45,662 nt of DNA from Gammaproteobacteria bacterium Ga0077536 (GTDB lineage: Bacteria > Pseudomonadota > Gammaproteobacteria > Ga0077536), in NCBI GenBank assembly GCA_001464935.1, contig LNEL01000061.1, forward strand, positions 1-45,662. The letters run 5' to 3'. Of the stretch, positions 1 through 8,250 are shown piece by piece; the stretch's first letter is position 1, and every line of letters starts with the position of its first letter. The notes beneath the pieces were generated by a model. It searched no databases and had not been told where the DNA came from. It saw only the letters and a program-made list of their open reading frames with translations. The translations under genes and the position numbers were made by a program.

Positions 1-2
1 CG

Positions 3-110
3 TCGCCGCTGCTGGACGCTTCGGCGTTCGCGCGTGACATCGAGGCGGCGTACCGGGCGATGTGGACCCAGTGGTGCGCGGGCGGGGAGGCGGCGGCGTC
101 ATCGACCTGA
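3..110 (+). CDS. C-terminal end of an O-GlcNAc-transferase-like (SPINDLY/TPR) glycosyltransferase, partial
   Basis: Only the last 35 codons are inside the window, read in frame from base 3 to the TGA at 108-110. They give a short C-terminal helix with the pattern F-A-x-D-I-E-A-A-Y-R-x-M-W-x-x-W-C-x-G. I recognise this as the end of bacterial SPINDLY/OGT-type proteins (TPR repeats followed by a GT41 domain), which transfer sugars to Ser/Thr. In polar flagellates such proteins often lie near flagellin genes. It converges on the mscS gene that ends at 154. Nothing upstream can be judged. Identification rests on this short motif only. Confidence 0.6.
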   Translation, partial: SPLLDASAFARDIEAAYRAMWTQWCAGGEAAASST

Positions 111-153
111 TGCGCCACGTGCGGGCGCCCTGTGGCGACGCGTCGCGTCCGGG

Positions 154-1104
154 CTAGGCGGCGTTGCTCCGGCCCGGCGCGCCGTCGCGTGCGCCCTTGC
201 TCAGCGCCAGCGCAAAGGCGGGCGCCGTGTGGTCCTTGCCCTGTCCGGCGTAAACGGTGACATGGGGGTAGGGGATCTCGATGCCGCGTTGGTCGAACGC
301 CTGCTTGAGCCGGCGCAGAAATTCGCGACGCACGTTCCATTGTTCGAGCGGCGCGACCCTGAACCGGCAGCGGAGGATCACCGCGGAATCCGCCCAGCGC
401 TCCACGCCGGCAATCTCGAGCGCATCGAGAATCCTGGGCGTGAAAGCCGGATCGCTGCGCAGCTCGGCCCCCGTTTCACGCATGACCTCGAGGCACTCGT
501 CGATATCTTCGCGGTATGACACGCCGACATCGACGACGGCCCACGCATAGTGGCGACTCATGTTGGTGACGGTCGTGATCAGATTGTTGGGCACGAAATG
601 CACGTGACCGTCGTAGTCGCGCAGCCGCACGTGGCGCAAAGTCACATCCTCGACCAGCCCTGAGAACTCGCCGACTTTGACGACGTCGCCCCGGCGAATC
701 TGATCTTCGAACAGGATGAAGAAGCCGCTGAAGAAATCCTTGACCAGGCTTTGCGAGCCGAAGCCGATCGCAAGCCCGATCACGCCGGAAGCACCAAGCA
801 GCGGGGCCATCGACACGCCGAGTTCGGCCAGGATCAGCATCAGCGCGATGCCACCGATCAGCAGGGCGACCATGTAACGGAACACCCGGCCGAGCGTCTC
901 CGCGCGCTGGCGGGTATTCGCGTCCGTCATCCGGGACTCGAGTCGCAGCCGGAAGCTCGAGATGAGCCGCTGCAGGACGCGAATCGCAAGCCACGCGCAC
1001 AGGGCGATCACGAGCATGCGCGTGGCGCTCGTGGCCGGCCCCATCCACAGTGCGGCGTCCAGCGCCTGCAGCCTGTCCAACTGTTCGATGAGGGTGTCCT
1101 GCAT
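154..1104 (-). CDS. mscS: MscS-family small-conductance mechanosensitive channel
   Basis: A 316-residue inner-membrane channel expected to open on hypo-osmotic shock and release solutes. N-terminal hydrophobic segments lie near residues 28-45 and 75-100. They are followed by the pore helix and family signature GLAIGFGSQSLVKDFFSGFF and then the beta domain with D-x-I-x-x-G-D-V-V. The C-terminal cytoplasmic alpha/beta part contains F-V-P-N-N-x-x. The reading frame stays open further upstream, but the chosen ATG at 1104 has GGAG about six bases before it and matches the family length. It lies 53 bases after the GH15 gene on the same strand, so the two probably share a transcript. Together with otsAB nearby this suggests an osmotic-stress block. 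Confidence 0.9.
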   Translation of the reverse strand: MQDTLIEQLDRLQALDAALWMGPATSATRMLVIALCAWLAIRVLQRLISSFRLRLESRMTDANTRQRAETLGRVFRYMVALLIGGIALMLILAELGVSMAPLLGASGVIGLAIGFGSQSLVKDFFSGFFILFEDQIRRGDVVKVGEFSGLVEDVTLRHVRLRDYDGHVHFVPNNLITTVTNMSRHYAWAVVDVGVSYREDIDECLEVMRETGAELRSDPAFTPRILDALEIAGVERWADSAVILRCRFRVAPLEQWNVRREFLRRLKQAFDQRGIEIPYPHVTVYAGQGKDHTAPAFALALSKGARDGAPGRSNAA

Positions 1105-1157
1105 GATGTTCTCCGTCTGGCGCCGGCGCGATGCCGGCACCGGTCCACAGCCCGTCG

Positions 1158-2984
1158 TCAGACCACGTCGTCCCACGGACGTGACAGCCGTACGGCGCCG
1201 TTGATGATGCCGACCATCGAATAGGTCTGCGGAAAATTGCCCCACAGTTCGCCGCTGGACTGAGCCATGTCTTCGGACAGGAGTCCGACCGGATTGCGGG
1301 AGCCGAGCATCGTTTCGAAAATCTCGCGCGCCTCTTCACGACGACCAATCCGGGCCAGCGCATCGACCCGCCAGAACGTGCACACATTGAACGCCGTTTC
1401 AGGCGGACCGAAGTCGTCGGGGGCTTCGTAGCGGCGCATGAACGGGCCATCGCACAGATGCTGTTCGAGCGCGGCCAGGGTGGCGGTGAACCGTTCGTCG
1501 CGCGGGTCTATGAACCCCACTTCGGCCATCAGCAGCACGCTCGCATCGAGATGCTCGCCGCCGAAACTTTCGACGAAGCAGCGTCTGCCCTCATGCCACG
1601 CGTCGTGCTGGATGCGGGCGCGGATCCGGCCCGCGCGTTCGGCCCACAGGGTCCGGCGATCGGGCAGGCCCAGCGCATCGGCTATCTTGCCGAGCCGATC
1701 GCAGGCGGCCCAGCACATCAGGGCTGACGAAGTGTGCACGCGCGCCCGCGTGCGCAGCTCCCACATCCCGGCGTCGGGCTGATCGTGGAGGCTCCAGGCG
1801 CGCTCGCCCATGCCCTCGAGCATCGCGAAGTCGACGAGGCTGCCGGGGCGGTAAAGCCGCCGATCGTGGAACGACTGTGCGGCGCCGAGCACGATATTGC
1901 CGTAGACATCGTGCTGGAAATGTTCGTGGGCCTGATTGCCCACCCGGACCGGACCCATGCCGCGGTAGCCGGGCAGCCGTTCGATGATGCGCTCCGGCAG
2001 GTGTTTCTCGCGCCCCAGGCCGTACAGCGGCTGCACGTGGCCGCCGTCCGCATCCCGCGCCACGTCGTGCAGCCAGCGCAGGTAACTCTCCATCGTGCCG
2101 ACTTCGGCCAGCCCGTTCAGGGCGCGCACGACAAAGAATGCATCCCTGAGCCAGCAGTAACGATAGTCCCAGTTGCGCTGCGAGTCCGGTGCTTCCGGGA
2201 TGCTGGTGGTCATGGCCGCGACGATGGCGCCCGTCTCCTCGTACTGGCACAGCTTCAGGGTGACCGCCGAACGGATCACGGCCTCCTGCCATTCGAGCGG
2301 CACGGCCAGTCGTCGCGTCCACTGTCGCCAGTATGCGCAGGTCTGCTCTTCGAAGCGTCGTGCGGTTTCCTCCAGCGCGCCCTCGAGCGTTTCATCCTGA
2401 CCAATGACCAGACTCACGGGTTCGCCGAGCGTGAAACGGGTCTCGTCGAACAGGTAGGTCAGTGGCGCGTTGGTGGTGACGCGCAGCGTGAAATCCGGCG
2501 CGACATAGCGCAGGTGATTGCTGCCCCGGGTCACGGTAGGGACGACGGCTCCCCATTCGCCGCGCGGACGAACGAACAGCCGGATGCGGGGCGTGCCTGC
2601 AATCGGCCGCAGGCGCCGCACGAGTTGCGCCGGCCGGAATGTCCGTCCGTGATCGGCAAAGCGCGGCGCGAAGTCCGTGACTTCGACGCCATTGCCTGCG
2701 GCGTCGTACAGGCGCGTGCGCAGCACCGCCGTGCCGGGATCATAGGACTGCTCGCTGCGCACGGTGTTGTCGAGTTCGATGCCCATGCTGCCGTCTTCGC
2801 TGAAGCCCTCCGCGGAATCGAGCAGGGCGTGGAAGACCGGATCGCTGTCGAAGCGCGGCATGCAGCACCACACGATGCGCGCGCTCTGATCTATCAGGGC
2901 GCCGATCGTGCAGTTGCCGATCAGCGCAAGCGACAATGACGCCTTCGGCCGATGCGCGCCGACAGCGGTGATTGAGACAGGCAT
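1158..2984 (-). CDS. Glycoside hydrolase family 15 protein (glucoamylase/trehalase-like)
   Basis: A cytoplasmic protein of about 608 residues, the usual length for bacterial GH15 enzymes, which hydrolyse terminal alpha-glucosidic bonds in starch-like glucans or trehalose. The N-terminal beta-sandwich starts with the family-typical L-A-L-I-G-N-C-x-I-x-A-L-I-D. The (alpha/alpha)6 barrel shows R-N-W-D-Y-R-Y-C-W-L-R-D-A and, near the end, S-S-G-E-L-W-G-N-F-P-Q, where a catalytic glutamate is expected. The start at 2984 is preferred because AGGA sits eight bases upstream; an ATG at 2993 is the alternative. It is divergent from otsA and upstream of mscS. A role in turning over trehalose or glycogen fits the neighbours, but the substrate cannot be read from sequence. 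Confidence 0.87.
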   Translation of the reverse strand: MPVSITAVGAHRPKASLSLALIGNCTIGALIDQSARIVWCCMPRFDSDPVFHALLDSAEGFSEDGSMGIELDNTVRSEQSYDPGTAVLRTRLYDAAGNGVEVTDFAPRFADHGRTFRPAQLVRRLRPIAGTPRIRLFVRPRGEWGAVVPTVTRGSNHLRYVAPDFTLRVTTNAPLTYLFDETRFTLGEPVSLVIGQDETLEGALEETARRFEEQTCAYWRQWTRRLAVPLEWQEAVIRSAVTLKLCQYEETGAIVAAMTTSIPEAPDSQRNWDYRYCWLRDAFFVVRALNGLAEVGTMESYLRWLHDVARDADGGHVQPLYGLGREKHLPERIIERLPGYRGMGPVRVGNQAHEHFQHDVYGNIVLGAAQSFHDRRLYRPGSLVDFAMLEGMGERAWSLHDQPDAGMWELRTRARVHTSSALMCWAACDRLGKIADALGLPDRRTLWAERAGRIRARIQHDAWHEGRRCFVESFGGEHLDASVLLMAEVGFIDPRDERFTATLAALEQHLCDGPFMRRYEAPDDFGPPETAFNVCTFWRVDALARIGRREEAREIFETMLGSRNPVGLLSEDMAQSSGELWGNFPQTYSMVGIINGAVRLSRPWDDVV

Positions 2985-3172
2985 GGGTTTCATCCTAACC
3001 CAATGAAGCACATTCGCAAGTGGGCTCCGTTCGCAAATGGTTGTACGCAATGTCGCGCCAGAATATCTGCTCGCGCGGCGTGGTCGTTTGTCCTACATGC
3101 GAATGGCGAAGTTGTTTTTGCCTGCTTATCGCTCTACGGTAAAAAAGACCTTGCCGAGGAAAATCGCTCTTG

Positions 3173-5407
3173 ATGAATTCATTGCGCCTGCAGTTCCGCT
3201 TTCTCTTTCCGCTCGTCATCGTTCTGGTTGCTGCCGCCTACTTCTCGCTGCCGTTGATCGACAAGCTCACGCTCAGATGGTTTTCCCGCGATCTCAGTCT
3301 GCGCGGCACGCTGGTCGTGAGTTCGCTCGAGGATTCGATCTCGGACGCGCTGCGCACGCACGATCTGGAGCGCATCCAGAAAGCGATCGAGCGTGTCGTC
3401 ACCGATGAGCGGCTGTTGGGTGTGGGCCTGTGTGACACGACGGGAAAACTGATCGTCAGCGCCGGGGTCTTTGCGCCTGGCGAAGGGTGCGCAGCGGCGT
3501 TGGAGACGGCCGGCGAGACATTCCCGGTGCGAAGCTTTGCCGGCGGCAACGTGCACGTCGGCGTGCATCCGATTCGCGGCAGCAGCGGGGCGGTCGTGAA
3601 CCTCGTGCTGTTGCATGACCTGAGTTTCATCGAACGGCGCAGTCGCGATACGCGCCGCTACCTCGTGATCCTGTTGACGGGGCTCGGGCTGGTGGTCGCC
3701 GTGACGACGATAGTCGTCGCCCAGTTGACGCTGCGCGGCTGGATGCAAAACACCCGAGCCCTGCTGAGCGATGGCGGTTCAGGGGTGGAGAACGAACGCA
3801 GACTCGGCGAACTCGCGCCACTCGCCGTCGAACTGCGGGCCCGCCTGCGCGATCTTGAGGATGAGTTCCGACGTGCGCTCGGGCCGCAGCTCGAATGGGA
3901 TCCGGAGCGTTTGCGCAGCCTGCTGCGCACGCAGTTGCGCGACGACGAGGTGATCGTGGTGTCGAACCGCGAGCCGTATATCCACGAACAGGTCGACGGC
4001 AACATCGTCGTGCGGCGGCCCGCGAGCGGGCTCGTCACCGCGGTGGAACCGGTGATGCGGGCTTGTTCCGGCACGTGGATAGCCCATGGTGGCGGCAGCG
4101 CGGACCGCCAGACCGTCGACGCAAAAGATCGCGTGCGCGTGCCGCCCGGGCGCGAGGAGTACACACTGCGCCGGATCTGGCTGTCGCCGGAGGAGGAGCA
4201 GGGCTACTACTACGGTTTCGCCAACGAGGGGCTATGGCCCTTGTGTCACGTGGCCCACGTGCGCCCGGTGTTCCGCGAATCCGACTGGCATCAGTACGTC
4301 GCCGTCAATCGCCGCTTCGCCGAGGCGGTGGCGGCCGAAGCGGTCAGCGAGGACCCGGTGGTGCTGGTGCAGGATTACCACTTCGCGCTGTTGCCGGCGA
4401 TGATCCGCGAGTACCTGCCGCGCGCGACGATACTCACGTTCTGGCACATTCCGTGGCCGAATCCGGAGTCCTTCGGTATCTGTCCGTGGCGGCGCGAAAT
4501 CCTGCGCGGCATGCTGGGCAGCACCATCCTCGGCTTCCATACGCGCTATCACTGCAAGAACTTCATCGAGACGGTCGATCGCTACCTCGAGGCGAGAATC
4601 GAGCACGAGCATTCGATCATCTCCCACCAGGATGACGAAACACTGGTCGAGAGCTACCCGATATCGATTGAGTGGCCGGGGCCGCGGCAGGTGGCCGACT
4701 GGCCGGCGGTCGACGCGTGTCGCCGCGCGGTCGTCGAACGTCTCGGGCTTGCGTCCAATGTGCGCCTGGCCGTGGGTGTCGATCGCTTCGATTACACCAA
4801 GGGCATTCTCGAACGGCTGAACGCCGTCGAGCGCCTGCTCGAGAAGCATCCCGAGTGGGTCGGCAAACTGGTGTTCGTGCAGGTCGCGGCGCCGTCGCGG
4901 AGTTCGCTCGAGGAATACCAGTCCTTTCAGCAGCGGATCCAGTTGCAGTGTCAGCGCATCAACGAGCGCTTCGGTGGTGCGGACTATCAGCCCGTGCTGC
5001 TGCTGGCCGAACACCACGAGCACGAGGCGCTGACCGAGCTGTATCGCGCGGCGGATGTCTGTCTGGTCACCAGCCTCCATGACGGCATGAACCTCGTGTG
5101 CAAGGAGTTCGTCGCGGCGCGTGATGACGAGCGCGGGGTCCTGATCCTGAGTCGCTTCGCCGGGGCGGCGCGCGAGATGACCGAAGCCTTGATCGTCAAT
5201 CCGTACCACGTGGAGGAGTCGGCGGATGCGCTGCACCAGGCGCTGACGATGCCGGATGCCGAACAGCGCGAACGGATGGCGAGCCTGCGCATGACGGTGC
5301 GCGAATACAATGTGTTCAGGTGGGCCGGGCGGATGCTCGCCGACGCCGGACGCTTCCGGCTGCGTCAACGCATCGAGGCACGGGTCCAGCGCGTGCGGAG
5401 TGAATGA
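3173..5407 (+). CDS. otsA: Membrane-anchored trehalose-6-phosphate synthase (GT20) with an N-terminal two-helix sensor-like module
   Basis: About 744 residues, far longer than the roughly 470 of ordinary OtsA. Residues 8-30 and about 162-186 are hydrophobic helices enclosing some 130 residues that would be periplasmic. A charged linker of about 70 residues follows. The GT20 domain starts near residue 258 with V-V-S-N-R-E-P-Y and contains W-I-A-H-G-G-G, V-Q-D-Y-H-F-A-L-L-P, F-W-H-I-P-W-P-N-P-E, V-D-R-F-D-Y-T-K-G-I and D-G-M-N-L-V-C-K-E-F, so the synthase looks complete. It makes trehalose 6-phosphate from UDP-glucose and glucose 6-phosphate. GAGGA at 3156-3160 fits either the ATG at 3173 or a TTG at 3170. 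A stretch at 3134-3143 (CTACGGTAAA) loosely resembles a sigma-S -10 element. The stop overlaps otsB by four bases. Confidence 0.9.
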   Translation: MNSLRLQFRFLFPLVIVLVAAAYFSLPLIDKLTLRWFSRDLSLRGTLVVSSLEDSISDALRTHDLERIQKAIERVVTDERLLGVGLCDTTGKLIVSAGVFAPGEGCAAALETAGETFPVRSFAGGNVHVGVHPIRGSSGAVVNLVLLHDLSFIERRSRDTRRYLVILLTGLGLVVAVTTIVVAQLTLRGWMQNTRALLSDGGSGVENERRLGELAPLAVELRARLRDLEDEFRRALGPQLEWDPERLRSLLRTQLRDDEVIVVSNREPYIHEQVDGNIVVRRPASGLVTAVEPVMRACSGTWIAHGGGSADRQTVDAKDRVRVPPGREEYTLRRIWLSPEEEQGYYYGFANEGLWPLCHVAHVRPVFRESDWHQYVAVNRRFAEAVAAEAVSEDPVVLVQDYHFALLPAMIREYLPRATILTFWHIPWPNPESFGICPWRREILRGMLGSTILGFHTRYHCKNFIETVDRYLEARIEHEHSIISHQDDETLVESYPISIEWPGPRQVADWPAVDACRRAVVERLGLASNVRLAVGVDRFDYTKGILERLNAVERLLEKHPEWVGKLVFVQVAAPSRSSLEEYQSFQQRIQLQCQRINERFGGADYQPVLLLAEHHEHEALTELYRAADVCLVTSLHDGMNLVCKEFVAARDDERGVLILSRFAGAAREMTEALIVNPYHVEESADALHQALTMPDAEQRERMASLRMTVREYNVFRWAGRMLADAGRFRLRQRIEARVQRVRSE

Positions 5408-6174
5408 TGAAACATGCGTTCAGTCCCGCCGGCAAACAGGCCCTGCGGGAAACCATGCAGCGCAACGCGCTGCTGGCCTTCGATTTCGACGGCACGCTCG
5501 CGCCCATCGTGCCGCGACCGGAAGCGGCAGCGGCGCCGTCTGCGATCGCGCAGCGCCTGGCACGGCTCGCGAGCCTGCGTCCGGTGGCCGTGATCACCGG
5601 GCGCGCCGGCGATGATGTCCGCAGCCGCCTGGGCTTCACGCCGCAGTACGTGATCGGCAATCACGGCGCCGAGCGCTCGCCGTCGGATCGCCTGGCGCCG
5701 GCGGCAGGTCAGCTCGATCCGTTGCGCGCGCGGCTCGGTGCGTCGCAGTCGAAACTGGCGGCGGCCGGCGTCACGGTGGAAGACAAGCGCCTGTCGATCG
5801 CATTGCATTACCGCACGGCCCGCGAACTGGCGCACGCCATGGCGGTGATCGAGGAAGTGCTGCGCGACGCCGGCAGCGACGTGAGGATCTTCGGCGGCAA
5901 GTGCGTCGTCAATGTCGTGCCCGCAGGCGTGCCGGACAAGGCCGGCGCGCTGCTTGCGCTGGTGGCGCAGACCGGGGCCGACACGGCGGTGTTCCTCGGC
6001 GACGACGTCAATGACGAAGTCGTGTTCGAGCTCGCGCCACCGCACTGGTTCACGGTGCTGGTCGGGCGCGCGCCCCAGGGCTCTCGCGCGCGCTTCTTCG
6101 TCGACGGTCAGAACCTCGTCGCGACGCTGCTGCAGGACATGCTGGACCTGCTGACCGGGCGCAGCGGCGCCTGA
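5404..6174 (+). CDS. otsB: Trehalose-6-phosphate phosphatase
   Basis: A 256-residue HAD-superfamily phosphatase that removes phosphate from trehalose 6-phosphate, completing trehalose synthesis begun by the upstream gene. Motif I, F-D-F-D-G-T-L-A-P, is near residue 24 with both catalytic aspartates. The cap-domain and motif III/IV region shows V-F-L-G-D-D-V-N-D-E-V-V-F. The start codon overlaps the otsA stop (ATGA), so translation is probably coupled. The length is normal for the family. It converges on the ATP-grasp gene ending at 6188. Confidence 0.93.
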   Translation: MMKHAFSPAGKQALRETMQRNALLAFDFDGTLAPIVPRPEAAAAPSAIAQRLARLASLRPVAVITGRAGDDVRSRLGFTPQYVIGNHGAERSPSDRLAPAAGQLDPLRARLGASQSKLAAAGVTVEDKRLSIALHYRTARELAHAMAVIEEVLRDAGSDVRIFGGKCVVNVVPAGVPDKAGALLALVAQTGADTAVFLGDDVNDEVVFELAPPHWFTVLVGRAPQGSRARFFVDGQNLVATLLQDMLDLLTGRSGA

Positions 6175-6178
6175 GCCA

Positions 6179-6196
6179 GGCGCTCGCTCAAGCGCC
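6179..6196. terminator. Short hairpin between convergent genes, possible weak terminator
   Basis: GGCGCT and AGCGCC form a six-base stem around a six-base loop, exactly where otsB and the minus-strand ATP-grasp gene converge; it includes the latter's stop codon. There is no T-run on either side, so intrinsic termination is doubtful. Confidence 0.25.
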
Positions 6197-7210
6197 GCCG
6201 TGGGCGCGGCTGATGCCGAGCTGCAGGATGCGGTTCAGCATCTGTGGGTAAGTGATGCCCGCATGCAGCGCCGCTTCCGCGAACTCTTCGCTACGTGCGA
6301 TATCCGGGTTCGGATTGGCCTCGAGGAAGTAGGGCACGCCGTCGTGCGACAGGCGAAAGTCGACGCGCGCGTAACCGTCGACTTCCAGCGTGCGGCAGAT
6401 CCGTTTCGCGGTCTGCTGGATGCGCGTGGCCAGTTCCGGTGGCAGATCTTCCGCCGGACCCTGCAGGATGCCGCGTCGCTCCTGGTATTCGGGATCGTGT
6501 TTGACGCGTTCGGTCGCGATGCGCACTTCACCCTGACGCATCTCACCGAATTCGAGTTCCCACACCGGCAGCACCTGCATCCGGCTGTTGCCGAGCACAC
6601 CGACGTAGATCTCGCGGCCTTCGATGTATTCCTCGGCGATCGCATCGGTGCCGACGCGCTCGTGCACGAAACCGACGCGCTCGGCGAGCTTCTCGTCGGT
6701 GTCGACGACGGAAGCCTGGGCGATGCCGATGGACGCATCCTCGCTGACGCTCTTGACGATCAGCGGAAACGCCAGCCGCTTCGGCCGCACGACCTTGCGG
6801 CCCATCGGAAAGACCGCGAACGCCGGCGCCGGAATGCGGTGATAGGCGAGCAGCTTCTTCGATAGCGCCTTGCCGCGTGCCAGCATCAGGCCGCGCGGAT
6901 TGCAGCCGGTGTAGGGGACGCGCAGCAGTTCGAGATAGCTGGCGACATTCTGGTCGTACATCGTCTCGCCGTGGAACTGCTCGAGCAGGTTGAACACGAC
7001 ATCGGGCTGCCAGTGGCGCACTTCGTCGCGGATGGGCTTGAGTTCGTGCTGGACGCCGATCGCGCGCACGTCGTGGCGCGATTCGCGCAGCGTGGTGACG
7101 ACATCGAACTCCGTCTTCCACGCGTGCGCTTCCTTCTCGGTATAGCCCTCGCGCGAGGCCGGCGGCATCAGATCGGGGTGCATCAGCACCAGGACGCGCA
7201 GGCGCTTCAT
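6188..7210 (-). CDS. ATP-grasp ligase, D-alanine--D-alanine ligase-like
   Basis: A 340-residue ATP-grasp protein. Such enzymes use ATP to join a carboxylate to an amine through an acyl phosphate. Visible landmarks: V-L-V-L-M-H-P-D at the N terminus, the ATP-binding lysine in L-I-V-K-S, A-E-E-Y-I-E-G-R-E-I-Y-V-G-V, and the magnesium-binding A-R-V-D-F-R-L and F-L-E-A-N-P-N-P-D. The core is intact. The frame is open well upstream, but the ATG at 7210 overlaps the metallopeptidase stop (ATGA) and begins the recognisable domain. It is the last gene of the run that starts at 12355. The substrate is unknown. A true Ddl would normally sit with mur/fts genes, so an amide ligation tied to the aminosugar pathway or the peptidase is possible, but that is inference. 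Confidence 0.82.
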   Translation of the reverse strand: MKRLRVLVLMHPDLMPPASREGYTEKEAHAWKTEFDVVTTLRESRHDVRAIGVQHELKPIRDEVRHWQPDVVFNLLEQFHGETMYDQNVASYLELLRVPYTGCNPRGLMLARGKALSKKLLAYHRIPAPAFAVFPMGRKVVRPKRLAFPLIVKSVSEDASIGIAQASVVDTDEKLAERVGFVHERVGTDAIAEEYIEGREIYVGVLGNSRMQVLPVWELEFGEMRQGEVRIATERVKHDPEYQERRGILQGPAEDLPPELATRIQQTAKRICRTLEVDGYARVDFRLSHDGVPYFLEANPNPDIARSEEFAEAALHAGITYPQMLNRILQLGISRAHGGA

Positions 7211-8232
7211 AGTGCGAACCACTCGCGGCGCGACGGGCTGTACAGCGAATGTACGGTCTTGGTCGCGAGCAGCACGGTGAAATCCATCACCAGCTGGCGT
7301 TCCGGGCCGGGCGCGCGCAGTTTCAGTTCGCGCGCGCGCGCAATCATGCCGTCCAGCACGGAATCGAGGGTCAGCTGATACTCGCCGGTCCACTTGGCAA
7401 TCATCTGGCGGATGCGCGCCCGATGGCGACGCAGGAACTGGGAGGCGGTCGGGGCGCGGCGGTGGCGCTCGTCGGTCGAGAAGATTTTCATCAGATCGCG
7501 ATCGTAATGCGTATGCGTGGTCAACACGTAACGGGCCTGTTTCTGGGCGTAATACTCGCTCAGCGTGCGGTTCAGCCCACTGAGGGGATCGACTCGCAGG
7601 CGGCGCATGGGTTCCGGGCGGATGCCGGCAATGGCGGTCATCAGGGCGTCGACATAGGTCAGTTTGCGCAGCGCCGGCCAGTCCGCGTAGCGCTTGCGCC
7701 AGTCCGAGCGCGGCTTCAGCCAGACCGCAAAGGTCTCGGCGAAGTCCTCGTCCGGATGGCTCTGCGCGTACCACAGCCGCAGGTGCTGCACGAAGTTCTT
7801 GCTGGCGGGATTGGGCCGGTAGTACGACGGGTAGGGAGTCGACGACTTGCCGAACTGCTCGCGCCAGGCGCGACGGCGATGCAACTGGAAGGCGTGCTGG
7901 ATCACGTGGCCAGCTTCGTGACGCATGATCCGCATGCAGTCCGCGACGGTGCCACCCTCGACCTCGAGCATCATCCGCCGCTCGAGCTTCATCAGCCGCG
8001 GATGGGCGAGATAGAACGGGATGGCGATGCCGGGCGTGGTGTCGGGACTGAACCATTCGTCCGAGATCCACGCGTGCGGTCGCACGCGCAGATCGCGCTG
8101 CTCGAGTTCCGTGTAGAGATCGGCCAGGCAGTCCTCGAGCCAGGTGCCGGTCACCGACACCTTCAGGGCTTTCAGCGGCAACTGCAGCAGGGCCTCGTCG
8201 GACCAGTCGGCCCACGGGTATCTACGCGACAT
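7207..8232 (-). CDS. Putative zinc-binding metallopeptidase (HExxH)
   Basis: A 341-residue protein with no signal peptide or membrane segment. H-E-A-G-H at residues 105-109, followed by V-I-Q-H-A-F, is a textbook HExxH zinc site. The acidic stretch D-E-D-F-A-E-T-F-A with E166 is a candidate third ligand, as in gluzincins. I recognise it as the family annotated as putative zinc-binding metallopeptidase; no substrate is known to me. The region with N-R-T-L-S-E-Y-Y and several Arg/Tyr-rich helices gives no further hint. It starts 18 bases after the GNAT gene and overlaps the ATP-grasp start by four bases, so the last two genes are likely translated together. The pairing suggests that both act on the same small molecule or peptide. 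Confidence 0.75.
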   Translation of the reverse strand: MSRRYPWADWSDEALLQLPLKALKVSVTGTWLEDCLADLYTELEQRDLRVRPHAWISDEWFSPDTTPGIAIPFYLAHPRLMKLERRMMLEVEGGTVADCMRIMRHEAGHVIQHAFQLHRRRAWREQFGKSSTPYPSYYRPNPASKNFVQHLRLWYAQSHPDEDFAETFAVWLKPRSDWRKRYADWPALRKLTYVDALMTAIAGIRPEPMRRLRVDPLSGLNRTLSEYYAQKQARYVLTTHTHYDRDLMKIFSTDERHRRAPTASQFLRRHRARIRQMIAKWTGEYQLTLDSVLDGMIARARELKLRAPGPERQLVMDFTVLLATKTVHSLYSPSRREWFAL

Positions 8233-8250
8233 GAACTTCAGCGCCGTCTC

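Noticed and set aside
7318..7345. Alternating CG run as a structural (Z-DNA-like) element.
   Set aside because: It is explained by an Arg-Ala-Arg coding stretch in the metallopeptidase gene.
6188..8215. A single 675-codon minus-strand frame that would fuse the ATP-grasp domain to an upstream extension.
   Set aside because: The extension overlaps the metallopeptidase gene in another frame and is Arg/Pro-rich nonsense; the ATG at 7210 begins the true domain.
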